This document shows, piece by piece, positions 25,201 through 33,776 of a DNA stretch of 64,000 bases. The position numbers and the translations under genes were made by a program. Under the pieces are notes generated by a model. The model saw nothing but the letters and a program-made list of their open reading frames with translations, did no database searches and was not told the origin of the DNA. The first letter of the stretch is position 1. Each line of letters begins with the position of its first letter. Origin of the DNA: Dyadobacter sp. 3J3 (lineage in GTDB: Bacteria; Bacteroidota; Bacteroidia; Cytophagales; Spirosomataceae); contig NZ_VTOL01000004.1 of NCBI RefSeq assembly GCF_009801115.1, positions 482,115 through 546,114 on the forward strand, given 5' to 3'.

Positions 25201-25373
25201 CTCTGGATAAAAATGCATTGCAGACTGTTTTTGAGACTTTGAAATCACTTAGAAAGGAAAATCGGATTGTGGGAATTATAAGTCACGTTGAAGATTTGCA
25301 GCAGGAAATCCAGGCATATCTCCGAATAGTAGAAAGTGAAGAAGGAAGTAAAATTATGACAAGCTGGGGTTAG
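22275..25373 (+). CDS. sbcC: SbcC-like exonuclease ATPase subunit
   Basis: A 1032-residue Rad50/SbcC-type SMC-like ATPase. Walker A is GAVGSGKSS (35-43), and the N-terminal lobe has RTIIIPQGRFQEFIELKDAER. Long charged coiled coils span about 180-850. A zinc hook, CPLCGAEHHPSV, is placed near residue 518, the midpoint. The C-terminal lobe has the signature LSGGQKFQAALSLALALADH and Walker B FFFLDEGFGSLD, with SHVEDL as the H-loop. With SbcD it forms a complex that cuts DNA hairpins and protein-blocked ends. No SbcD-like phosphoesterase gene is next to it, though sbcD usually precedes sbcC. Confidence 0.93.
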   Translation: MIPKYLKIKGLYSYQSEQEIQFDALTDASLFGIFGAVGSGKSSILEAITFALYGDTERLNRSGDDRTYNMMNLRSDELLIDFECIAGKPAELYRFTVKGKRNSKNFKDVKTFERKAYKSVEGAWIPLPDEENAERIIGLSYDNFRRTIIIPQGRFQEFIELKDAERTRMMKELFQLEKYDLSRKVGTLSKQNDLELSNLDGQLLTLGEVTPEMIAVEEIKREEVRQLIKSIHEELTAQTELENQFQKLRLISEKLQLLNSQILALELQKPDMELREETLRVFEICSLHFKSLFDRKKSYLVSIERDSRSFEKNFRRNTELDSILIQQREVLAKIQPQYNKREELLDTAEELEKVIQIIENKTALEKSKGALERGEIKLLEKEKAIELLKIGKLEKEELNEKRKEGLSDVQELSQIKVWYTTSDGLTENRISIKKEADDLQAEIVKQQDFLQTKTQEANQVFSLQIVPEANLETIQKSVSEYLLVNEKEGENLNQKLVLANTRLALQRFANSLEDGKPCPLCGAEHHPSVLHEDDSVFEEIKSIEVQRINLQKLEQEIRKFQSPVEKIFNQIESLEKQKITIKQRYTEVRAKIETHDKTFVWSKFDKNNREVFEQHFNEVVKIQTEIKEKEVEIKKVSQLIETETKEKVEKIEQPLQNLRNEILKIENTVSTLSGQLEKVDLNHLGTLDKAAISEKIEALKNQYKELNRLYEQTEKQLDILEKEKDTISGSQNILQETLERNRKELASAQIEIQNQLEIHQFETEEWVSEILQKPIIIDQERKIIDQYKNTLHNAKRDLGALKTENADQHYDSEKHATVLAKKESLTLSLNNKRKEEGGLDGLLLKMAEDLAKKESLQKDKTRLELRKEHLDDLARLFRSSGFVDYASSIYLQNLIHAANERFHQMTHQQLHLELGEGNSFWVRDLLNGGHMRLLKTLSGGQKFQAALSLALALADHIHVRNESKHNFFFLDEGFGSLDKNALQTVFETLKSLRKENRIVGIISHVEDLQQEIQAYLRIVESEEGSKIMTSWG

Positions 25374-25433
25374 GAATTGTCAGATGTTAGAAGGTATCTT
25401 TATAGAACGTTATTAATTACCCCTAACTAAGAC

Positions 25434-26633
25434 ATGTTATTTGAGGATTTTTACCATTCTTTGGGCAGAAGAATTGAATGTGAGTTGGCGTCCGAATATT
25501 GGCTTTGGAAACTAGTTGCCTTCTCGGTCCTTGTTTCCTTATTTCTTGCTTTTCCTCCTTATACTTTATTACTGGGTCATCTCAGTGAACACGGCATGAA
25601 ACTGGATGCCTGGGTTTTTGTTCAAAACCAGAGCCAGGATCTTTTCCATCCTCAGGATATGGATTTTGATGTGCGCCGTGAAAATATGATTTTTCGTTGG
25701 GTACTGCCCATTTTATCTTTTCTTACAGGGCACAATATCGTCATCATTGTTTTATTGCAATCTGTTCTTGGGGTATTTTTCATATATAATGTAGGGCAAT
25801 GGATTTATACCCTTTCAAAAGATAAGATAACAACCAGTTTGTTTGTTATCTCCATTGCCAATATTTTCGTTTGTACCTGGACATTTGCCGATATTTACGG
25901 CTATGGGGATGGTTTTGCGTTCTTTTTTCTTTTAGTCGCGTTATTGAACCGTAATCCGGCTATTATTTTTACTGCATTACAAATAGCCTTCTTTACAGAT
26001 GAACGAGCCGTAATAGCCGGTGGCTATTTGTTACTTTTTCATATGTTGATCAAGGCTTACGAGCTCAAAGATTTTCGCTTTGTTACACTCCTGAAAAACA
26101 TGTTATCAGGAAATAATGCCTGGGTCTGGCTGGCGTGGGTCTTTTATTTTGCTGTTCGCTTTTATGTAGGGCAAAAATATTTTCCAAATCACAGTTATTC
26201 CACATTAGGTACTCCGGTTTTATTTGCCGATGCCCACCGTTATGGCTTGGGAAGTAGCTTATGGACGGCATTTGAGGGGATGTGGCTGGTTATGGGCGGA
26301 GCAATCCTGGCCTTATGGCTTACTAAAAGATATAATTTGTTATTAGTGGTAAGTGTTGGTTTCGTCGTCCTGATAGCCACAGGTATTTACGTACACGATA
26401 TCGACAGGGCATTGTCTTACGGATTTCCGTTTTTATTGATGGCCATTTACGTACTTTTTCAAACCGTTTCATTACGATCAATAAGGCTGATACTTTTTTT
26501 TACTGCGGTGATTTGTGTGATTCATCCCATGGTTTATTACATGGGGTATAATAGAATTTTGTGGATGGAACCGTTTCCAGTCAGAGTATTTATGTTACTG
26601 GATTACTGGATGGGCTGGAATTTTTTTAGCTGA
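25434..26633 (+). CDS. Polytopic inner-membrane protein, possibly a GT-C-type glycosyltransferase
   Basis: A 399-residue hydrophobic protein with roughly ten transmembrane helices (for example LWKLVAFSVLVSLFLAFPPY, LLVVSVGFVVLIATGIYVHD and SIRLILFFTAVICVIHPMVY). Charged loops carry KLDAWVFVQNQSQDLFHPQD and YGYGDGF. The first extracytoplasmic loop has acidic residues, as in GT-C enzymes that use polyprenyl-phosphate sugars, but I cannot identify a family. The position 150 bp before the amino-sugar operon suggests a surface-glycan role. The call rests on topology and neighbours only. Confidence 0.55.
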   Translation: MLFEDFYHSLGRRIECELASEYWLWKLVAFSVLVSLFLAFPPYTLLLGHLSEHGMKLDAWVFVQNQSQDLFHPQDMDFDVRRENMIFRWVLPILSFLTGHNIVIIVLLQSVLGVFFIYNVGQWIYTLSKDKITTSLFVISIANIFVCTWTFADIYGYGDGFAFFFLLVALLNRNPAIIFTALQIAFFTDERAVIAGGYLLLFHMLIKAYELKDFRFVTLLKNMLSGNNAWVWLAWVFYFAVRFYVGQKYFPNHSYSTLGTPVLFADAHRYGLGSSLWTAFEGMWLVMGGAILALWLTKRYNLLLVVSVGFVVLIATGIYVHDIDRALSYGFPFLLMAIYVLFQTVSLRSIRLILFFTAVICVIHPMVYYMGYNRILWMEPFPVRVFMLLDYWMGWNFFS

Positions 26634-26783
26634 AATCGTTTTATCTGCACGTTTCGTATATCTGTGAAACAAAATAATATTGCGGTAAAAATTTAATGAG
26701 ATTTATTTTAGAACTTTGATCATAACCCAGTTGAAAAGCACAAACCCCTAGATTTATATTTAAACAATATAATTAATCCATCT

Positions 26784-27173
26784 ATGCCTTCATTATTACA
26801 ACTAGACACTTTTAATTCTGATTCCGGTAACCTTACAGTTTTTGAAAAAGTTATGCCGGGTACAATCAAGAGAGTTTTTTATATATACGGAGCTTCTGAA
26901 ATGAGTCGTGGAGGACATCGTCATCATGCTACCTGGAACGCTTTGATCTGCCTTCATGGAAGCTGCCATATTTATAGTAACGACGGAAAACTGGAAGAAA
27001 ACTTCACGTTGAATAATGCAACCACCTGCCTCATTTTAGAACCAAAGGATTGGCATGTAATGGATTCATTCTCAGAGGATGCAATTCTTTTGGTGCTTGC
27101 AAATGAATATTATGACCGCGCAGATTATATTGATGAACCTTATCTTATGCATTCGCGGGAGCTGTCGCTATGA
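26784..27173 (+). CDS. FdtA/QdtA-type cupin: dTDP-4-oxo-6-deoxyhexose 3,4-ketoisomerase
   Basis: A 129-residue single cupin. Motif 1 is [20 protein letters not shown] with the histidines proposed to move the proton, and motif 2 covers [20 protein letters not shown] and [16 protein letters not shown]. This is the hallmark of the FdtA/QdtA/TylM3 family, which isomerises dTDP-4-oxo-6-deoxy-glucose to the 3-oxo sugar before amination. The stop overlaps the next start (ATGA), and the next gene encodes the matching aminotransferase. Whether the product is the galacto (Fuc3N) or gluco (Qui3N) form cannot be read from sequence. Confidence 0.9.
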   Translation: MPSLLQLDTFNSDSGNLTVFEKVMPGTIKRVFYIYGASEMSRGGHRHHATWNALICLHGSCHIYSNDGKLEENFTLNNATTCLILEPKDWHVMDSFSEDAILLVLANEYYDRADYIDEPYLMHSRELSL

Positions 27174-28267
27174 TTCCTTTTCTGGATTTGAATGAGATCA
27201 ATAAACCCTACGTCAGGGCTATTGAAGAGGCCTCTTTGCGCGTTTTGCGCTCTGGCTGGTATATTTTAGGTAAAGAATTACAAATTTTTGAAAAGTCATT
27301 TGCTGACTATTGTGAAGCAAAATACTGCGTTGGCGTTGCCAACGGGCTGGACGCGATAGGGCTGATTTTACGTGCTTATGATTTTCCAGAGCGAAGCGAA
27401 ATTATCGTTCCGGCCAATACGTATATAGCATCAGTGTTACCGGTAAGCTACTTAAATTTAACACCGGTTTTAGTTGAGCCTGATCCCGTCACCATGTTGA
27501 TCGATCCGCATAAAATTGAGCAGCATATTACGCCGCTTACTAAGGCAATCGTATGCGTGGATCTCTACGGCCGTAGTTGCGAAATGGACGTGGTTATGGA
27601 CATTGCAATTCGTAATCATTTAAAAGTAATTACGGATGCGGCGCAGGCTCATGGTGCATTTTATCAAAACCAAAAGGTCGGTAGTATAGCACATGCAACG
27701 GCTTTCAGTTTTTACCCGACAAAAAATCTGGGTGCTTTAGGAGATGCCGGCGCGGTAACAACTTTGGATGCTGATCTGGCTGAAAAAATAGAATATCTGC
27801 GAAATTACGGATCCAGGGAAAGATATAAAAATGAGTATTTGGGTGTTAATAGTCGTTTGGATGAAATACAAGCAGCTATTCTGAATGTCAAATTGCCGTT
27901 TTTGGATAAAGATAATACCAGGCGACGGGAAATAGCTAAGCGCTATTTGGCAGAAATAAAGTTGCAAAATCTTGTATTACCTCCTGCGGATAGGATTAGT
28001 GAAGACGCCTGGCATCTGTTTGTGGTGAGGCACTCGGACAGAACATCCTTAATACGGCATCTTGATCAGGCGGGTGTACAAACTAATGTGCATTATCCGT
28101 TGCCAGTTCATAAACAGAAAGCGTATGCAAACCTGAATCATCTGGAATTACCAATTACGGAAAAAATTCATGATCAGGTTGTAAGTCTGCCATTAAATCC
28201 GATATTGACGGATCAGGAAGTTTCTCATATCATCAACGCAGTAAATTCGTTTGAAAACCAACAATGA
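27170..28267 (+). CDS. DegT/DnrJ/EryC1 sugar aminotransferase (FdtB/QdtB-like)
   Basis: A 365-residue fold-I PLP enzyme that aminates the 3-oxo group of a nucleotide sugar, using glutamate as donor. Conserved parts: [13 protein letters not shown] at the N-terminus, [15 protein letters not shown] for PLP phosphate, [24 protein letters not shown] with the pyridine-ring aspartate, and Lys185 in [30 protein letters not shown] and THVHYPxPVHxQ-like [11 protein letters not shown] complete the family pattern. Together with the upstream cupin it should give dTDP-3-amino-3,6-dideoxyhexose. The start codon overlaps the upstream stop by 4 bp. Confidence 0.93.
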   Translation: MIPFLDLNEINKPYVRAIEEASLRVLRSGWYILGKELQIFEKSFADYCEAKYCVGVANGLDAIGLILRAYDFPERSEIIVPANTYIASVLPVSYLNLTPVLVEPDPVTMLIDPHKIEQHITPLTKAIVCVDLYGRSCEMDVVMDIAIRNHLKVITDAAQAHGAFYQNQKVGSIAHATAFSFYPTKNLGALGDAGAVTTLDADLAEKIEYLRNYGSRERYKNEYLGVNSRLDEIQAAILNVKLPFLDKDNTRRREIAKRYLAEIKLQNLVLPPADRISEDAWHLFVVRHSDRTSLIRHLDQAGVQTNVHYPLPVHKQKAYANLNHLELPITEKIHDQVVSLPLNPILTDQEVSHIINAVNSFENQQ

Positions 28268-29184
28268 AACTATCCGTCGTCATACCGGTTTACAACAGCG
28301 AAACTACAATTGAATCACTGGTTGTTAGGTTACAAAAGGAATTAGAAGATATTTCATTTGAAATTGTCATGATAAGCGATGGCAGTTCAGACGGTTCCAA
28401 CAAAATCTGCACCCGGTTGTCTACCCAATTCAGCAATGTAAGATTTATAGCCTTACGTCGGAATTATGGAGAATTCAATGCCGTGATGTGTGGCTTAAAC
28501 TGGGCTCAGGGTGAATTTTGTGTGATGATTGATGATGACTTTCAAAACCCGCCGGATGAAATTATAAAACTTGTCAAACTAGCAGAAGATGGAGATTATG
28601 ATGTGGTTTATAGCTACTATTTAAAAAAGGAACACGCCGTGTACCGTAATCTTGGAAGTCGGCTGGTAAACTGGATTACCAGTTACTCATTGAAAAAGCC
28701 GAAGAATTTGTATCTATCCAGCTTTAAATTAATTCGCAAGGAAGTAGTTGAAGAAATAATTAAATACAAAGGACCGTATCCATACATTGATGGCTTGATC
28801 TTCAGGATAACCAAAAATATCGGGACGGTTGAAGTAGTGCATCAAAAACGGGAAGAGGGCACTTCAAATTATACCTGGCGTAAACTGATTTCTCTTTTTC
28901 TTAACATATTGTTTTGTTATTCCTCGCTTCCCATTCGCCTTTTTATGCCAATTGGTTTGGGTTTATTCGGGCTTGGTTTTTTCTTCCTGTTATTTTTATC
29001 GGGGCAATGGATTATTGGGCCGGACCCGAAAGGCTGGCAGGTAGTTACCGCAGCAGTGTTATTTATTGGCGGAATTCAGTGTACGCTTTTAAGTGTTTTG
29101 GGAGAATATATAGGGAAAAGTTTTATGGCACAAAGTGGACAGCCGCAGTATGTTATTAAATATAACAGCGAAAATATTCTATGA
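28264..29184 (+). CDS. GT2 glycosyltransferase with two C-terminal membrane helices (DPM1/GtrB/ArnC type)
   Basis: A 306-residue family 2 glycosyltransferase. [20 protein letters not shown] begins the GT-A fold, and the metal-binding acidic motif is [12 protein letters not shown] (DDD). The C-terminus has two helices ([20 protein letters not shown] and [20 protein letters not shown]), followed by the LGEYIGKSF tail characteristic of polyprenyl-phosphate glycosyltransferases. It therefore probably loads the locus sugar onto undecaprenyl phosphate at the cytoplasmic face. It is coupled by ATGA overlaps to both neighbours. Confidence 0.9.
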   Translation: MKLSVVIPVYNSETTIESLVVRLQKELEDISFEIVMISDGSSDGSNKICTRLSTQFSNVRFIALRRNYGEFNAVMCGLNWAQGEFCVMIDDDFQNPPDEIIKLVKLAEDGDYDVVYSYYLKKEHAVYRNLGSRLVNWITSYSLKKPKNLYLSSFKLIRKEVVEEIIKYKGPYPYIDGLIFRITKNIGTVEVVHQKREEGTSNYTWRKLISLFLNILFCYSSLPIRLFMPIGLGLFGLGFFFLLFLSGQWIIGPDPKGWQVVTAAVLFIGGIQCTLLSVLGEYIGKSFMAQSGQPQYVIKYNSENIL

Positions 29185-29939
29185 TTAATAACCGGGCTGA
29201 ATATCAGCGAATGTTTGAGGTTGAACAAAAATTGTGGTGGTATCAAATCCTTCATGAAAAAGTTCTTTATCAAATTAAAAAACAGTTTAAGAAAAACAAA
29301 AACATTACCATTCTGGATGCGGCATGTGGAACGGGCGGACTTCTTTCTTTTTTTCAAGCAAATGATTACCAGCATTCCATTGGTTTTGATTATTCCCAAC
29401 ATGCGATTGAATTTTCAAAAGAGCGAAATCTGGATGTTAGTTTTGGAGATTTGAAAAATGTAGATTCTTTTAGGCAAGGAGAGACTTTTGATGTGATTTG
29501 CTGTAACGACGCTTTATACTTTCTGGACGATGAGGAAATAGTAAACGCATTGAAGGCATTCAAAAAACGACTTAATCCAAATGGCCTGATTTTGATCAAT
29601 ATTCACGCACATGAAGCTTTCTCTGGAACACACGATGTTGCGGTAGGAAGTTCAAGAAGGTTTGTTTTAAAAGATTTTGCAGGATATGCCAAAGCTGCGA
29701 ACTTGAAAATTGATAATCACACCTACTGGCCTTTTTTTCTTTCACTTCCCATATGGCTGGTCAGAAAATGGCAGCGGCATCAAATGCGCTCAGGAAAAAT
29801 TAAGAATGATGATTTACATTCCGACGTAAGTTATCCCGGAGATTTTATCAATGGAATTTTAAAAACGATCACGGTTATGGAAAGTGTTTTCCTTCCAACA
29901 GCTCCTTTTGGGAGTTCCTTGTTTTTGATATTGAAATAA
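29181..29939 (+). CDS. SAM-dependent class I methyltransferase
   Basis: A 252-residue Rossmann-fold methyltransferase. Motif I is ITILDAACGTGGLLSFF, motif II SIGFDYSQHAIEFSKER, and motif IV DVICCNDALYFLDDEEIVNA. The C-terminus, FLPTAPFGSSLFLILK, resembles methyltransferases found with polyprenyl-linked glycan genes. In this operon it may methylate the amino sugar or another glycan position; N- and O-methylation cannot be separated. It is the last gene of the four-gene coupled operon, 14 bp from the convergent symporter gene. Confidence 0.85.
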   Translation: MINNRAEYQRMFEVEQKLWWYQILHEKVLYQIKKQFKKNKNITILDAACGTGGLLSFFQANDYQHSIGFDYSQHAIEFSKERNLDVSFGDLKNVDSFRQGETFDVICCNDALYFLDDEEIVNALKAFKKRLNPNGLILINIHAHEAFSGTHDVAVGSSRRFVLKDFAGYAKAANLKIDNHTYWPFFLSLPIWLVRKWQRHQMRSGKIKNDDLHSDVSYPGDFINGILKTITVMESVFLPTAPFGSSLFLILK

Positions 29940-29953
29940 TAAACACTGTTAAA

Positions 29954-31351
29954 TCATTCACCAGAACTCGTTAATATATTTATCTGGAAAACTTTTTCCA
30001 GATAAATACCAGCGAACATTGCTAAACCGCTTGCGAGAAGCCCGTAAATAATGGGTGGATATTCCGTATTTGTCCACACGGATAGCAACCAGATTACTAA
30101 TCCGGCTATCATCGACAGAATACAACCCAGCTGGTTGGCTTGTTTCCAGTATATACCTGCTGCCAGAGGAATGAAAAGAGAAACGAGGCTGAAAGCGGAT
30201 GATTCAGCCACCAGATCAAAAATACTTTCACGGGTGACAGCTATAAAAATGCAGATACTTGTAATGAAAACAATTCCAATCCGGATTATTAATAATAATT
30301 GCTTGTCTTTGAGGTCAGGACGAAAAAATTTGATAACATTTTCTCCCAAAATCGCGGAGGGGGCCATAATAGCACTGCTTGTAGTACTTAAAATCGCAGA
30401 AACCAAAGCGCCGAAGAAAAGTATTTGTAAGGGCAAACCGGTATGAAGTAAAACCATATTTGGGATAATCATCTGGCGGTCATTTCCTAATTCGGGATAT
30501 AAATGATGCCCGCAAAGTCCTATAAATAAGGGAAGTAGCGCTACGGTCAGGTACATAAAGGATGATAGCATAGTCGCCTTAACAGAAACGCTAGCTGATT
30601 TGGCAGACATTACCCGCTGAAAAACATCCTGCTGAGGAATAGATCCCAAGCCAATCGTTATCCACGCAGCAAAATATTCGAGGGAATCTTTAAATGTAAA
30701 TTGTGGATAAGGTCTGAAAAAATCTTTTGGCGCGGACTTCAAAAGCGGAGCAAAACCACCGACTTTTAGATACAAGACGATGGCAACAATAAGTAATCCA
30801 ACAATGATCATAATGGTCTGCAAAAAGTCGGTAACTGAAATGGACCACATGCCGCCCCAGATTGTATATAAAATGACAACGAAAGAACTCAGTAAAATAC
30901 ATTCGGTTAATGACCAGCCCAAAATTACTTTCAGGACAATACCCATGGCGAGTAATTGTGCTGCAATCCAGCTGAAATAAGAGGGGATGATCATGATAGC
31001 AGAAAGCAATTCTGCCGGACGCCCGTATCGTATTTTGAAAAAATCACAAAAGGTGATAATGTTCATTTTGTAAAATTTTCTTGCAAAAAATAGGCCTACC
31101 AGAAATAGACAAAGTGCTGCTCCAAAAGGATCTTCAATTACACCGAGCACGCCTTTTTCAATAAACTCCGCAGGAGCTCCCATAATTGTTTCGGAGCCAA
31201 ACCAGGTAGCAAAGGTTACAGATGCTGCAAGGAAAAGAGGTAAACGCCTTCCTGCCAGTACAAAGTCCGCCGTAGTATTAACTCTGCGGGATGCCCACAA
31301 ACCAATTCCAAGATTTAATAATAAGTAAGCAATGATTGCAAAAGCGAGCAT
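29954..31351 (-). CDS. Sodium:solute symporter (SSS family)
   Basis: A 465-residue membrane protein with about 13 helices, the size of SSS transporters. Typical parts are WASRRVNTTADFVLAGRRLP, SVTFATWFGSETIMGAPAEF with the conserved unwound helix 1 region, YTIWGGMWSISVTDFLQTIM, and IGLGSIPQQDVFQRVMSAKS. The substrate is not predictable. It is divergent from the GH29 fucosidase gene with 151 bp between, so import of a released sugar is possible but unproven. Confidence 0.9.
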   Translation of the reverse strand: MLAFAIIAYLLLNLGIGLWASRRVNTTADFVLAGRRLPLFLAASVTFATWFGSETIMGAPAEFIEKGVLGVIEDPFGAALCLFLVGLFFARKFYKMNIITFCDFFKIRYGRPAELLSAIMIIPSYFSWIAAQLLAMGIVLKVILGWSLTECILLSSFVVILYTIWGGMWSISVTDFLQTIMIIVGLLIVAIVLYLKVGGFAPLLKSAPKDFFRPYPQFTFKDSLEYFAAWITIGLGSIPQQDVFQRVMSAKSASVSVKATMLSSFMYLTVALLPLFIGLCGHHLYPELGNDRQMIIPNMVLLHTGLPLQILFFGALVSAILSTTSSAIMAPSAILGENVIKFFRPDLKDKQLLLIIRIGIVFITSICIFIAVTRESIFDLVAESSAFSLVSLFIPLAAGIYWKQANQLGCILSMIAGLVIWLLSVWTNTEYPPIIYGLLASGLAMFAGIYLEKVFQINILTSSGE

Positions 31352-31502
31352 ATCAGAAATAGGAATATAAAGCTATATGCAATTTTACAAACAAATTTGC
31401 AGACGGTCTATTTTGCCATAGTTTATAAACAAAAGACAATCATTTTAGAGTATTTTATATCGATTTTTGCATCCTTGACTTACATCTAGTATTCTTAAAT
31501 TT

Positions 31503-32858
31503 ATGATCAGACGAATATTTTTTCTAGCATTATTTTGTAGTTTTTCGTTTTTAGCACAATCCCAGCAACAAGTTGTCAATAATCCTGAGCGCGTCAAATG
31601 GTTTCAGGACCTGGGTTTTGGTATGTTTATTCATTGGAATGTTGATGTTTCTCTGGGCGCGGTGATCAGTCATTCTCTCGCCGGTGCATCGGATGAATAT
31701 GTGGAACGGTACATGAAGGAATTGCCAACTTTTTTCAATCCAAAGAAATTTGATCCCGACGAATGGGCTACGCTGGCGCGTTTGGCGGGAATGAAATATG
31801 TTGTTTTTACTACTAAACATCATTCCGGATTTTGCATGTTTGATACGAAATCAACAACTTTCAATGTGATGAATACGCCTTTCAAACGCGACGTAACAAA
31901 AGAAATTATTGATGCATTTCGTAAGCAGGGAATAGCGATAGGTATTTATTTTTCTCCGGAAGATTTTCTGTTTTTTCATCAAAACGATATTCCATTAGGC
32001 AGATTACAAAACGAAAAACAATTCCCGATGAATAATCCAAAGCTGATGGATTATGACAAACAGCAGGTAAAGGAGCTTTTGACGAATTACGGAAAAATTG
32101 ATATTATGTTTTTTGACGGGCCGGGCGACGGGCTTCGTGAATATGCGTGGAGTATCAATTCTGATCTCGTTATTACAAGAGATGCCATGAATACGCCGGA
32201 GCAAAATATTCCCGATAAAGCATCACCTCGCCCCTGGGAAGCCTGTTACACAATGGGAACGGATTGGCAGTATAAGCCTACAAATGATCCTCAAAAATCG
32301 GGGACCGAGATCATTAATATGCTGATAGAAATCAGGGCTAAGGGAGGGAATTTTCTCTTGAATGTCGGTCCAAAACCAAATGGTGAAATCCAGATTGAAC
32401 AGGAAAGTTTGTTGAGAGAAATTGCATTATGGAATTTTACGAATCGTGAATCCATTTATGCAGTAAAACCTTTGCCAATAATCCATGATAAAAATATCTG
32501 GTTCACACAGTCGAATGATGACAAATACATTTATGCTTTTGTCACAAGAAGTTCTCCCGAAGAGTGGAAATATGGCGAGCGCAGGGATTTTCTTTTGCCT
32601 ATGATTGAAGGAAATGCCAAAACAAAAGTGAGTATTCTTGGCTATAAAAGTGAACTGGTAGAATATGTGAATAATTTTGATGCGTCCGTTAAAGTCGCAC
32701 CAACACCAATCGGATTAGGAATAAGTGCCGTAAATGGGCAACGTTTTTATACAAACCGAAGATGGCCAAATGCTGTTGTTATGAAAATCGAAAATGCGAA
32801 ATTTAAAGCACCAGTTGAAGCAAAAATATCGAAGTCAGGAATTGACGGAGCAAAGTAA
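31503..32858 (+). CDS. GH29 alpha-L-fucosidase
   Basis: A 451-residue secreted GH29 enzyme with signal peptide MIRRIFFLALFCSFSFLAQS. The family core is unmistakable: WFQDLGFGMFIHWN, YVVFTTKHHSGFCMFDTKST, IAIGIYFSPEDF, and DIMFFDGPGDG, in which Asp205 is the likely nucleophile. Late motifs are WEACYTMGTDWQYKPT and GGNFLLNVGPKPNGEI. It removes terminal alpha-L-fucose from glycans in the periplasm. The W in the usual W-F-D-G is F here. A C-terminal beta-sandwich of about 110 residues follows. Confidence 0.93.
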   Translation: MIRRIFFLALFCSFSFLAQSQQQVVNNPERVKWFQDLGFGMFIHWNVDVSLGAVISHSLAGASDEYVERYMKELPTFFNPKKFDPDEWATLARLAGMKYVVFTTKHHSGFCMFDTKSTTFNVMNTPFKRDVTKEIIDAFRKQGIAIGIYFSPEDFLFFHQNDIPLGRLQNEKQFPMNNPKLMDYDKQQVKELLTNYGKIDIMFFDGPGDGLREYAWSINSDLVITRDAMNTPEQNIPDKASPRPWEACYTMGTDWQYKPTNDPQKSGTEIINMLIEIRAKGGNFLLNVGPKPNGEIQIEQESLLREIALWNFTNRESIYAVKPLPIIHDKNIWFTQSNDDKYIYAFVTRSSPEEWKYGERRDFLLPMIEGNAKTKVSILGYKSELVEYVNNFDASVKVAPTPIGLGISAVNGQRFYTNRRWPNAVVMKIENAKFKAPVEAKISKSGIDGAK

Positions 32859-32870
32859 TTTTTTCAATCC

Positions 32871-32924
32871 ATATAAAAACGAAAGAGCCGGAAAATCAGT
32901 TTTCCGGCTCTTTCGTTTTTATAT
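32871..32924. terminator. Bidirectional terminator with a 25-bp perfect stem
   Basis: The arms 32871-32895 and 32900-32924 are exact reverse complements of 25 nt around TCAG, with core GAAAGAGCCGGAAAA and A/T runs on both flanks. It lies between the convergent fucosidase and small lipoprotein genes and can serve both. Confidence 0.93.
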
Positions 32925-32931
32925 GTTGTAA

Positions 32932-33231
32932 TTACCGTGGACCGTGTCCACGATCATTGTGACCATAGCGATTATTTCTTTGTCTGTTGTAGCTACGGGA
33001 GCTATGTCTATCGTAATTTCTTCCTGACCGGTAATTATTTCTATATACCACTCTTGGTGGGGGAGTAGGTCTCACAACCACTACCGGCCCGGGTGAGCGA
33101 TAGCCATATCCGCCGCCGTAACCATAGCCGTTATCATAATAAGGAGCGCGTGAATGATAAACGCAGGATGAAACGCTCATTGCTGCGATAAGTATACCGA
33201 TATATAAACTAGCAATTCTGATCTTTTTCAT
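32932..33231 (-). CDS. Small Gly/Tyr/Arg-rich lipoprotein
   Basis: A 99-residue protein from ATG 33231; the frame is open for 15 more codons but that part is not signal-like. The signal peptide MKKIRIASLYIGILIAAMSV ends in lipobox SSC. The mature part is low complexity: NGYGYGGGYGYRSPGP, then VVVVRPTPPPRVVYR, then an Arg/Asn/Tyr/His-rich basic tail. Many Bacteroidota encode such YXXG-rich lipoproteins; function is unknown. Its upstream region contains the DnaA-box palindrome. Confidence 0.75.
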   Translation of the reverse strand: MKKIRIASLYIGILIAAMSVSSCVYHSRAPYYDNGYGYGGGYGYRSPGPVVVVRPTPPPRVVYRNNYRSGRNYDRHSSRSYNRQRNNRYGHNDRGHGPR

Positions 33232-33320
33232 GATTCGTTTGTTTGATGTTGTTGAACTGTAACGATGATATAACAATAAATTATATGGATTAGTTACAGT
33301 ACTTAAACATTCAAATATAG

Positions 33321-33434
33321 TTATCCACAGTTGTTGACAACCCTAAAAGTTGATCCATTGGCTTATATTGTCCTTTTTAAAGCAGATATCCACAAGTTAT
33401 CCACACCGGTACTGTGGATAACTTGTGGATATCT
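33321..33434. other. DnaA-box cluster in a 22-bp perfect inverted repeat (candidate oriC or DnaA-binding regulatory site)
   Basis: Exact TTATCCACA boxes occur at 33321-33329 and 33397-33405, with the inverse TGTGGATAA at 33413-33421. One-mismatch boxes lie at 33386-33394 (ATATCCACA) and 33424-33432 (TGTGGATAT). The last four form a perfect inverted repeat with arms 33384-33405 and 33413-33434 around CCGGTAC. Flanks are AT-rich. This matches what DnaA would bind; function as an origin is inference. Neighbouring genes to the right are all on the minus strand, which is not what a simple bidirectional origin here would favour. Confidence 0.6.
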
Positions 33435-33449
33435 TTTTGTGAATATTTG

Positions 33450-33749
33450 TTAAGCTTCTACGTCGTAGATTACAACCTTCTCCCAAAGGTGCGCGCAATC
33501 TGCAACAAACTTTGTATGCAAGGGATGCACCTGGTATACATCATGGCCAGCTTCGTCATCAAAAATCATAATTTCGGCAAAATCATAACTCGCGTCGATA
33601 ACCGGTCTGCGTGTGGAAGCTGGTGTTCCAATGTAAACAGATACTATGGATTCGATACCTTTTAATGTTTCCAGGCCAGCGCGAAGCGCTTTCTGTGCTT
33701 CTTCGTTCTCTTTATCTTTAAGCCAAAAAAATACGTTATGAACAAACAT
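33450..33749 (-). CDS. Dabb (stress-responsive alpha/beta-barrel) domain protein
   Basis: A 99-residue ferredoxin-like Dabb protein. It begins MFVHNVFFWLKDKENEEAQK, with the typical VHxVxFxL start and conserved histidine. IESIVSVYIGTPASTRRPVI and YDFAEIMIFDDEAGHDVYQV follow, and HPLHTKFVADC supplies the second conserved histidine. Such proteins form dimeric barrels; roles range from stress response to polyketide cyclisation, and none can be assigned here. It lies 27 bp after the histidine kinase gene on the same strand. Confidence 0.9.
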   Translation of the reverse strand: MFVHNVFFWLKDKENEEAQKALRAGLETLKGIESIVSVYIGTPASTRRPVIDASYDFAEIMIFDDEAGHDVYQVHPLHTKFVADCAHLWEKVVIYDVEA

Positions 33750-33776
33750 GGGAAAAAATTTATGGTTGGTAAAAAA

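Noticed and set aside
22275..25373. A Gabija/Wadjet-type defence ATPase instead of SbcC
   Set aside because: The central CPLCG zinc hook, full SbcC length and the standard N- and C-terminal ATPase lobes fit SbcC; no defence partner gene is adjacent.
29954..32858. A fucose-utilisation locus formed by the symporter and fucosidase
   Set aside because: Only divergent neighbours; no fucose isomerase, kinase or permease signature in the symporter supports it.
33321..33434. Definite oriC
   Set aside because: The DnaA boxes are real, but gene orientation to the right is against it and no skew could be computed, so only a candidate is reported.
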